Source of the DNA: Cristatella mucedo
Lineage: Eukaryota > Bryozoa > Phylactolaemata > Cristatellidae
Length of the DNA stretch: 64,000 nucleotides
Assembly: GCA_009760855.2 (NCBI GenBank)
Contig: WPIO01000016.1
Coordinates: forward strand, 2,992,001 to 3,056,000
Direction: 5' to 3'
Part shown: positions 55,770-64,000 of the stretch, piece by piece
Layout of the letters: the number at the start of each line of letters is the position of its first letter
Numbering within the stretch: position 1 is the stretch's first letter
Position numbers and translations under genes: made by a program
Notes under the pieces: generated by a model
Databases searched by the model: none
What the model was told of the DNA's origin: nothing
The model's input: the letters and a program-made list of their open reading frames with translations, nothing else

Positions 55770-56830
55770 CCGAGTTCTCCAAATCGACCATAGTTCGACT
55801 GCTATTTGTAGAGTCTAGATTATATTCGGAGATCCTAGCAAACTACTGCCCAATTTCGTTTCTTATTTGCATCAAAGATTCTTGAAAATATTATTGCTAG
55901 GCAGCTGGTACTATACATTGAAACTAATAAATTGTCATAAAAATTTCAGTTGATTCAAACGACATCATTCCACAGAAACTTCTCTTCTCCGTGTAACCAA
56001 TGGCATCCGATGCAGCAGCGATTACGGAAATATCAATGCCCTAGAGCTGCTACATCTATCAGATGCCTTAGACACCATTGATTGCGATATCCTACTTGAA
56101 CAATTGAGAACAACAATCAATCCTGCAGAACAGGTGTCGGCCTTTTTTAAATCTTGCTCGTCCTGTCGCCTTCAATCCTTGTTGTTTGGGGAGTAAGGTT
56201 GCATCCACCAGGCCAGTCACCCACGTATTCCCGCAAGGTTCTGTCCTCTGTCCTTTGCTGTTCTCCATTTATACTGATCCTCTTGTCAAAATGATTCTGC
56301 CTCATAGAATTGGTTATAGCTTTTTTGTTGGCAATATTTACCTGTATTTTTATTTAAAATGTTAGAATCCGCTCAGGGCCTGATAAACTCAATGCTCGCC
56401 TTGCAGACATTTTGCTTTGGATGTCGCTAAATTTACTTAAACATAACGAGAATATAGCGGAACTGCTAATCGCAGGACACCTCAAGCGTGTGGCTTTACT
56501 AGAACACTTTATCTTCTAATATTCGTTATGCGGCAATAAACGCATGCTCAAAATTTAGGTGGCATCTTTGACGGCTGCCTGAATTTTTAAAGCTTCACTA
56601 AGAAGACTGCCTCCATAGCTGGCCGTCAGTCCGGAGCAGCTAATTCCACGCTATTCACTACCTCCTCGACTGTTCTCCTGACTCAGTTATGCTTCTCTTT
56701 TTTCTTGTTTGGGTGAGATTAAGTTGACGGGTTACCACATGAGTACCGAAAGGCGCTTAGGCTTTCAAGAACCGTTAGAAACAGCTCTTTTTCTGAACAG
56801 CCATACAATCGTTGTGGCTCTGCTGAGTTA
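55770..56830 (+). mobile_element. CR1-B, strongly decayed RT
   Basis: Translated pieces such as ILANYCPISF and ASKILENIIARQLV (55840-55920), then VFPQGSVLCPLLFSIYTD-like sequence near 56230 and the family B 3' end to TTACGGAAGAAAAG near 56835. Many stops and frameshifts. Confidence 0.65.
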
Positions 56831-56971
56831 CGGAAGAAAAGCGTGCATGTGTCATGCACTTGCGTCGATTTAAGAGCTCCTTTCTCCCTAGTATGTTTCT
56901 GATGGGCTTGCTGAACGACGGCATGTGTGTGCATTTTCATTAGTGGAGAAATTATCAAACAATGCTGCTTT

Positions 56972-57180
56972 AATAATAGAAATAACAAATTTGATAAAGC
57001 GCTCTCAGAGAACTTAATCTCTTGCTGGGTGCTTTACAATTTCTGCAATGGACGTACGATCGAATATTTAGTGGTAGCCAACTCAATAAATAGCAAGAAT
57101 GAATCAGTTAAAGGTGGCATACACAGGGTCAGCATGCAAGCGAAGCTAGGATTCGGCAGTTTCATCGCGCATAAGCACAT
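56972..57180 (-). mobile_element. CR1-A tail, decayed
   Basis: AATAATAGAAATAACAAATT tail, CTCTCAGAGAACTTAATCTC and GTGGCATACACAGGGTCAGC. Confidence 0.7.
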
Positions 57181-58164
57181 GTGGCATTTGTATTCTCTGA
57201 TGCCGGTACACCAAAACGCAATCAATAGCTGTGAGCTTTCGTACTTTGCCTGTCAAAGACAGCGCCTGTTGTGCGTTTCTGCCTCTAAAGAGAGAGTCCG
57301 CACCAAGTGATTTCCATTCACCGATTTGCTTAATTTGGTTTACTAAATATGAAATTATGTATCCATTATATCAAAGATTAACCAACCATATTTCTTCACT
57401 CCGCGATACTATTAGCATTTAACTTCTGCAATAAGCTAATAAAAAAGTATTGCAATTACACCTTGGAGGTGGTCAAAAGGCAATCTTCGGAGATCATAAG
57501 GCTGTGAAATAAGTATTCTGTCACCTACAGAAAGCTCATAGCAGACAGAGCATATATCACCAATCTTCATAAGCATATCACGTGACCATTGGTGTCGTCC
57601 TCACCGTAATAGTTGCACTGTAAAAGCACCTACGAAATTTTGATTTGCAAGCCTCTTAAGTAGCACGTAAGAAATTACGTTGACCGTAGCACGTAAGAAA
57701 TTACGTGCCTAAACACCTATAAAGGCTTAATGCTTCGGGCTGTTGAGTCTAGCACACCAGCTGCTGCACTAGAGACGACGGTGGCAAGTGACCAGCATTT
57801 TAGTTAGCATCGCCCGTACCTATTATCACTTTGTTATCGAAGTTCGAATGCATTCTTGGATTATGTTGCTGCTGCTAAAATACGTGAATGGTGCATTGAA
57901 AAAGAGCGAACCGTAGCTGCCAGAGGGGCCGGGGTCGCTAGCTAAGACACAGCTAATTTGGTGAGGTCTGCAAGCTGAGTAGCCGCTCGTTCTGTATTCC
58001 TAGCATTGCCTTGAACCGCTTAAAGCGTTTTCCCTCAAGCTTTACTGTGAATCTCTCTAACGTAGTGGTCTTCAGGCCTGCTATAACTCCGACAGCCCAA
58101 CTTAATACATGTCTTTAGAATACTCGAAAAATGAGCAATAAACCCTAGTAATACCCGGCCTTAT
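57181..58164. other. Intron sequence with palindromic direct repeat and TATA-like box
   Basis: Two copies of TAGCACGTAAGAAATTACGT at 57661-57680 and 57687-57706 (26-base spacing), each an inverted repeat around GAAA, followed by TATAAAG at 57718. No ORF follows directly; a family A element starts about 450 bases on. Confidence 0.5.
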
Positions 58165-59444
58165 TTCTAAAAAGGGGCCGACCTGCTCGCCTTGAATGAA
58201 ATTTGGCTGAAATCAGTAAACTGTGCAGTAATTAAAGACGCTACTCCGGCTGGTTTCTCCTTCTTTCACGCCGCTAGATCAATCAAAACTGGAGGTAGAG
58301 ATGCGATTATCAAGCGCTCGAAATTAGACTTCGAGCCATTTGCAGTACCCTCGAAGCAGTCTGTCGAATCGATTGTCCTGATGTAACCCTACAGCAAGCC
58401 ATCGATGATGGCAGTAATCTGTGGCCCACCAGGTATCAAGCCCACCTTTATCTGGGATTTCTACCATCTCGTTTCGATTTTGTGTGCAAGAAATCGATCG
58501 TTCCTTATCGACGGTGAATTCAAGATCCATTTTCATACCTTATCTGACGCCTTCATCTTCGAATTTCGTCCGCTGACCAGCTCACTGTCTCTTGTGGCTT
58601 ACATTCACCCTACAATGTGTGCCCTTCTCCTCCTCGTCATCTAAAGTCACCTGTGAATCACGAAACCTCAAGACCCTCAACCTCGATACTGCTTGTGCGG
58701 GAATGTGTGCTTCGCCGCAGGAGCTCAATCCCTCATTGACCTGTCATCATTGGTAGATTGCTACAACATGACACTTTCTGACATACTCGACAAATTAGCG
58801 CCTCTAACTGAGCGCACTGACGGCCATTGCTCAAGAGGCTTGTGGTTTGCCACAGACATTAATCTAGCTAGGTCAACTAAGGGCTAGCTTGAAAAAGCGT
58901 ACAAAAGAGATCAGGACCGACTTTCAATTGACAGGCATACGAGGACTACTGTAGATCGTACAAATCGATCACAGCCAAGGCCAAGTCTAGCTTCCATAAT
59001 AACATTGCTGAATTGATAATGCAAAATTCAAAAATGCTGATGTCTACTAACGACCGTCTCCTCAACCGCTTCCGGGCTAGCTCCTTACCTGATGATCACT
59101 GAGACGATCTAGCTCATTGGTTCTCTGGCTTCTTTGTCAAGAAGATAGACAAGGTTTGGGAGTCCATCAATAAGGCTGTCCCTCAATTCCAAGCAGCAGC
59201 ACCTCAATTCCTACATTCAAAGAGGTCGTTATTGACCTTATTGACGTTATTGTCCTGAAGTTAGAATCCCAATAAAGAAAGTAACGTGTTCCAGATCCTA
59301 CTCCCACTGTCCTGCTTCTAAGATGCATTTATCTGCAGCTGCCATGCATAACCAACATCATAACTATGCCATCGGCGTCAGGTCATGTCCCAGCGCCTTT
59401 CAAAAAGGCTGCAGTAAGGTTTTTACACAAAAGAGCAACACGAG

Positions 59445-59590
59445 ACCACCTAACCACGTTGTTCATTTTGTTTATCATGCATAATACCACTCGCCATTCG
59501 ACCACGTTTCTTTCGCAGCGAATGCAAAGTACCTAGAATGAGATTGAGTTCTCTGAGGGTGCTTTATCAAGTGCATTATTTATTACCAAG
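59445..59590 (+). mobile_element. CR1-A tail nested in CR1-A
   Basis: ACCACGTTGTTCATTTTGTT to GTGCTTTATCAAGTGCATTA plus tail. Breaks the KATLDQENL block of the host copy; a short ACC(A) repeat flanks it. Confidence 0.8.
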
Positions 59591-59837
59591 AGAAATTAAA
59601 CAGCTTTGATTTCACTTGCCTTTCTACCATTCTAATCCTAGAAACTAGAACAAGTCGTGGCAGACCGGCTGAACTCAAATATTGAAACTTCAAACATTGC
59701 TAGTAACTTCCAGTCTGATTTAAGAGATAACTACTCTACAGAGTAAGCATTGCTTTGGGTGTACATTAAGCTAATTATGAATGAAGACAAAGGTAGAGTA
59801 TCTTTGTTTGCTTAGCTCGATTTTTCAGCAGCTTTTA

Positions 59838-60512
59838 ATAGTAATAACCCACCTGATGTAGTACCCTCAGATAACTCGATCTCTTTCTTAGCGATTTACA
59901 GATGCTGCAAATGAAACACGATTGGATGGCTAGTGGTAGCATGTTTGGTAAACAAAGAGGATATCACAGTTAAAGGTGACATGCCTAGATTCAGCATGCA
60001 AGTGTAGTCAGTGGCAGCATGCTCAGTGTAATCAACCTAAAACACATAAAGAATGAATCACAGGGACCCATAAATGCTGTCATAAATAGCTGATTTTTTA
60101 ATTTTCTTTTAAATGTGGTCAAGTCAGAGATGTCGTGACGCAAATCGCGATCGAGTATCAGGCTCTGGGAGCAGACGAACTAAAGGCACCGTCTCCATAG
60201 GGTTTCAAGTTTTCTGCGTTGTGTAGGTGAACAGTTAGATTCGGAAAAGTTGGTGATACGATGCTTACCCTAGTGGAGGATTAGATCTAATAGGTAGGCT
60301 GAAGCCAAAGAATGAAGCAACCTAAAAGTGAGCAACAAAACCTTGAATGTAATGCTTTGTTTGACTTATAGCAAGCTAAGGTCGGTGAGAGGCGGTGTGA
60401 CGTGGTAACTGAGAAGCTTTTGATAGACAAACCAAGCTGCAGAGTTTTGCACCAGCTATAAGCTTCTGGTTGATCATGCCGGTAGACCAGCAAGCAGTGA
60501 GCTACAGAAGCT
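59838..60512 (-). mobile_element. CR1-A nested in CR1-A, opposite strand
   Basis: AATAGTAATAACCCACCTGA tail, CCCTCAGATAACTCGATCTC, then minus-strand 3' UTR and C-terminal remnants to GGTAGACCAGCAAGCAGTGA. Confidence 0.85.
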
Positions 60513-60856
60513 ATTGATACTATCGATCACCAATTCCTTCTGTAGCGCCTCACATGTCGCCTGAGCATTACTGGCACTTCATTGCAATGGTTCAGGTCCT
60601 ACCCAGTGGCTGACACCAGACTATTGATGTGAATGGAGAAACATAATCCAAGGACCTCTGAAATATGCCGTACCTCAGGGAATCGTACTTAGTCCGTTCT
60701 TTTAACGATTTTTATTCTCCTTCCTGCCGTTGTGATTGCCAAGCACAATCTGTTTTTCTACTTCCGTATGGATAAAAATTAGTGGCTCTTTCGCTTTGAT
60801 AGCTCCCAGCCTTCCAGCATGTTGAACTCTCCGAACTGCCTTTCTGCATGTGTAGC

Positions 60857-61600
60857 CGGGTTCACGGGTGCTGGCCTACTCCTGCTATGGCCTCCAACTA
60901 TCTACTATCTATGCTCTAGGTCGTGGCATGGACCCTCCAGCAACAGTGGTTAAATGGTGATTGACCGGTTACACAAGACTTTACATACTGCACAAACATG
61001 CGCTAAACAAATGGGGAATACCCAAGTCTACAGGGATGATACTGAACAAAATTAACGATAGCGACGATAGACGACGCCACAAGCGATAACAAGCGTGTTG
61101 GCCGTTCAGTCGGCTTCCACAGTCCTGCCTTTGTACCGACTCTGTTCCAACAGTACGAGGGTACGCCTTCAAAGATCTGGCTAGCCGAATAACTGTTTGG
61201 ATTGTTGGAGTCGACGTCTACCACAGTCGAGAGCTTCCGCCGAAAGATACCAGCTCAGGGGGGCGACAAACACGCCACAGGGGGAACGAGGAATACACGA
61301 GCCAAAATAGTGAGCTAGCTATCCGGCTCCGCTCGGGCCTTTGCCACTCGTCGCCTTGCATACGTGGCCGCATCGCCGGAGCACGCCTGCACCCATCGAG
61401 GCACAAAACTTGGCTAGACCGGGAGCCTCCACCACCACCATTACGACCTCCACCACCACGACCAACTGCCGTTCCCCAATAGCCCCAGTGACCTACGTCA
61501 CCTCACACCTAGCCATAAGTAAAGGTCAGACCCTGGCCCCGCCAGCGACCCTCATCACACTACAACCGTCCTGCCACAGCCAGCCGAACCCAGCCCGGGT
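60857..61600. mobile_element. Repeat R3, 744-bp insertion with candidate target duplication
   Basis: Unrelated GC-rich sequence splits the CR1 block coding for CIDDI. The flanks TGCATGTGTA (60847-60856) and TGCATATTTA (61601-61610) look like a 10-bp target duplication, 8 of 10 matching. The ends start GCCGGGTTC and finish GAACCCAGCCCGGG, suggesting short imperfect inverted repeats. No transposase ORF. A fragment of the same family is at 27868-27965. Confidence 0.55.
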
Positions 61601-62404
61601 GCATATTTATTAACGACATCCACACACTGATGGCAGCAGACTTTCATAAATTGATTTGTGATGAATCTGACTTACAAATAATAAGCAAACCAAGTGTGTT
61701 TCAGAAATTTGAAAGGCTAAAGCTCAGCCCTGTCAGCATATCTCCTATTAAACCTGCACTAAATCTATGTGGCATGTTTCAAAGTGACCTTTCATTAGGC
61801 AACCACATCAGTTCTACTGCCAAGTCTTCCTGCTTTCAGTTTCATAAAATAAATAAAAGTGTTTACTTACACTTCGTACAAACCTCAAATCCTTTTGAGA
61901 CCATGCCTTTAATTTGCGTGCTCCCAACGCCTGGGATTCACTCCGACTTGGGTCACGACATAACCTGACTTGTTTAAATTTTAAAAGAAACTAAAAACGC
62001 ACCTATTTATCATAGCATTCAGTGGTTCCTGTGATTCGTACTTTATATGCCTAGGCGTGCTCTGACCATGCATGCTCCCGCTAACCACACTTGCATGCTG
62101 ACCCTGTGCATGTCACTCCTAACCATGCTACTCTTGTTTTTTATTGAGTGAACTACCACTTACCATTTCAATTTGTTTGCAGAAAATGTAAAGCACCTGA
62201 AAACAGATCGAGATAACTGAGGGCGATATATCAAGTGTGCTATTGTCATTATTATCTCATTATACTATATGATGCCACACAAACGAAAGACTTATTTGAT
62301 CGCTCAGCAAATGAAAAGCTCATCAGTTACCTGAAAACCCTAATCTAAACTTATATCTCATGCATATCAATCAGAGCTTGGAGTGTTATATTTCCTTTGC
62401 AATA

Positions 62405-62495
62405 TTAACAATAATATTAATGATTAAAAATTTGATATAGCGGCCTCGGAGAACTCAATCTGCTTTCAGGCACTTTACATTTTGAGCGGAAACAG
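62405..62495 (-). mobile_element. CR1-A tail fragment
   Basis: AACAATAATATTAATGATTA tail and CGGAGAACTCAATCTGCTTT, then GGCACTTTACATTTTGAG. Confidence 0.75.
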
Positions 62496-62950
62496 CTATC
62501 ATCTGCCTTCACTGGTCACTCCTTGTATACACCATCACAAAACCATTTTAAACCATCGCAATTAAGGCCGACCGGAGCTCGCCATCCTAAGAAGCTTAAC
62601 GATGTACTGGGCTTGGCGCTTCTATGCACGCCTTATTTAGAAGTACATGCCTCGCAACAGAGGTCCACCGGATTGTACGTTACTTTTGGAAATAATTTAA
62701 ATATGGTTCTAATTTATAATACTTTGCTTTCAAAGAAATTTTAGAACTTTGACTCCTGACAGGCTGTTGTATCGTGGCGGATGAAAGGCTGCGGCTAGAA
62801 GATCGCTGCTTCTATGTTGCCATCGAGGTGCTGAACCCTGTAGTCCGTATTGTTCAGTTCGTTGCGGTGCCTACCACTTTAGTCCATGTCCTTCCCTTTA
62901 CTGTTCCTTTTTTGAAGCTCTAATTTGCTGCCTTATCTTTGGTGTTGCAG
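62496..62950. other. Intron end before CUB9
   Basis: No feature except the CUB9 acceptor region, with a pyrimidine-rich stretch at about 62880-62950. Confidence 0.4.
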
Positions 62951-63179
62951 GCTGTGGCTGGGTGGTAAACGGCACTGGCTACGTTTCGAGTCCCAATTAT
63001 CCTAAATCTTACGTGGGCCTCATGAATTGCTCATGGGAGATTACGGCAGACGTTTCCGGCTACTTAATGCTCAACTTCAGCTCCATCGACATCGAAAACT
63101 CCACCAACTGCACCCATGACAGTCTCACTATTTGGACGAGGCCTTCGTACAATAATGACGTCGAAGTGCTTTTAGAGAG
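62951..63179 (+). CDS. CUB9, first-half exon
   Basis: Acceptor GGTGTTGCAG and donor AGAG|GTAAGA at 63180. It is 229 nt, phases 1 to 2. Canonical: CGWVVNGTGYVSSPNYP, NCSW, YLMLNFSSIDIE and NCTHDSLTIW. It has all of cysteines 1-3, the acidic residues typical of calcium-binding CUBs and several N-glycosylation sequons (NGT, NCS, NFS, NST). Confidence 0.92.
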
Positions 63180-63270
63180 GTAAGAACATGATAGTAGGGG
63201 TCAATGAGTTACGAAGCTAGCTCGATGTGCTATCAGTATCACTGCTTCTATGCGTACTTTTATTTTTCAG

Positions 63271-63386
63271 AATCTGTGGAAAAATGTCTCCGTTCATATA
63301 TTTCGCCGGACCCAAGGTGACAATGAAGTTTATCAGCAACAACGGCACGTTTGGTAATGGTTTCAATGTAACGGTGACTACCGTGG
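63271..63386 (+). CDS. CUB9, second-half exon
   Basis: Acceptor TTATTTTTCAG and donor GTGG|GTAAGA at 63387. It is 116 nt, phases 2 to 1. Reads ICGKMSPF with cysteine 4, KVTMKFISNNG and GFNVTVTTV. A complete four-cysteine domain. The exon ends in phase 1 like the other CUB boundaries, so more exons are expected downstream of the window. Confidence 0.91.
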
Positions 63387-64000
63387 GTAAGAGGCTACGG
63401 TACACACATATGCATATTCATAAATTTATATGAGACACTCTTAATACCTTATATAATCTTATTAACTAATTAGAAACTAAAGGTGATTCTAGCACCACTA
63501 GGTATAAAGCAGGCTCTACTGTGCATGTAAGATTTTATATCAGATGCCTCTCGTGGAAAATAGGTTACCTGCAATATTGACAACTTCTACACCAGCAAAC
63601 TATCCGGTTCAGTACGATCACGTTAAAGGAATCCACGACTCATCTTTAAATACTCTATCCCTACATGATAGGAAAGCTCTGAGTAGCTATATTCTATGGC
63701 ATATGTGCTAACCTGCAGCTCAGGTCATGCATTTGCCACTCTGGCGCTGTCAACATGATTGCAGATCCTTCATTGGCACCTGGGTTATCACGTCGGAAGT
63801 TGAGCCTGACTAAAGCACAGCTGCTTTGATATCGCAGCTACTCTGTTTTAAAAAAATGAATAAAAAAGTATGATTGCTTGGCACTTAAAAAAATGAGCCG
63901 AGCAGTGATCAAACAATACACTGCGCTACAATTCTTGCTCTTCGAAGCCTCCGTTTCTCCAGCTGCCGTCAAAGGCTATTAATCGACAGTTATGTTTCCG
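63387..64000. other. Intron after CUB9, no further exon supported
   Basis: No CUB-like coding stretch. A CGTTTCTCCAG at about 63960 could be an acceptor; in the needed phase it codes only five residues before a stop, which I do not accept as a terminal exon. Confidence 0.35.

Larger units (their letters stand above)
58165..62262 (+). mobile_element. CR1-A, longest plus-strand copy, with three nested insertions
   Basis: Starts in the endonuclease (LLALNEIWLKSVN, then a decayed LIDGEFKIHF for GDFNIHF), then linker and RT. It ends in the 3' UTR and a GTGCTATTGTCATTATTA tail at 62262. The RT is interrupted at about 59445-59590 (plus CR1-A tail), 59838-60512 (minus CR1-A) and 60857-61600 (repeat R3). 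Reading resumes across each gap, for example DFSAAF before 59838 and DTIDH after 60512. Part of the thumb region is deleted at about 61850. Confidence 0.85.
795..63386 (+). other. Gene span: tandem CUB-domain protein, 19 predicted exons, continues past the window
   Basis: A single plus-strand gene model. A leader exon is followed by nine CUB domains, each coded by two exons. Every first-half exon starts in phase 1 and ends in phase 2; every second-half exon starts in phase 2 and ends in phase 1, so all junctions join in frame. The spliced coding length in the window is about 3358 nt (about 1119 codons). CUB domains are beta-sandwich modules of about 110 residues found in secreted and membrane proteins such as cubilin, BMP-1/tolloid and complement C1r/s, where they bind proteins, often through calcium. 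No EGF, protease, LDLa or transmembrane segment was seen, so the family cannot be narrowed beyond a CUB-array protein. Introns range from 59 bases to about 15 kb and are full of transposons. The exon structure is well supported; the 5' exon and the 3' end are not. Confidence 0.82.

Overview
This window looks like animal nuclear DNA from an invertebrate. It has GT-AG introns, coding exons of 116-235 bases spread over more than 60 kb, CR1/L2-type non-LTR retrotransposons, tRNA-derived SINEs, hAT-type and other DNA-transposon remnants, and long GA microsatellites. There are no operons, no intact single-exon genes and no functional rRNA or tRNA. The species cannot be fixed from the sequence; a lophotrochozoan such as a snail or flatworm would fit, but that is inference.

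The only host gene I can support is one large plus-strand gene that fills the window. It encodes a secreted or cell-surface protein built almost wholly of tandem CUB domains. A candidate first exon (795-1029) carries a hydrophobic leader. Nine CUB domains follow, each split over two exons: a first half of 196-235 bases with phases 1 to 2, and a second half of 116-146 bases with phases 2 to 1. The pairs are 3408/4185, 19461/19755, 19973/25503, 26199/30749, 32908/33290, 35990/36245, 39208/47068, 52658/53042 and 62951/63271. Spliced together they keep one reading frame of about 1119 codons, and the gene is still open at the right edge (63386, phase 1). Only CUB5 and CUB9 keep all four canonical cysteines. 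CUB1, 2 and 7 have lost the second disulphide pair; CUB4, 6 and 8 have lost the first pair; CUB3 has three canonical cysteines plus one displaced cysteine. The paired losses are strong internal evidence that these are real, selected exons.

The introns are mostly transposon graveyard. Two CR1/L2-like families dominate. Family A ends in an ATT-type tail and has many 5'-truncated copies on both strands. Family B ends in an ACATT-type tail; its best copy, on the minus strand at about 13926-16870, keeps recognisable endonuclease and reverse-transcriptase domains with a YADD motif. Copies are nested inside one another, for example at 43470-46430 and 58165-62262. A SINE family with a tRNA-like head shares the 3' end of family A. 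Two decayed minus-strand copies (about 22960-24915 and 50010-51965) resemble a domain-less protein family that is widespread in animals and looks transposon-borne. A 188-bp element at 41002-41189 resembles non-autonomous SPIN hAT elements.

The first 8 kb are GC- and CpG-rich and hold the leader exon, CUB1, a roughly 121-bp tandem repeat and many spurious ORFs. The rest is more AT-rich. No viral genes, toxin genes or CRISPR arrays were seen.
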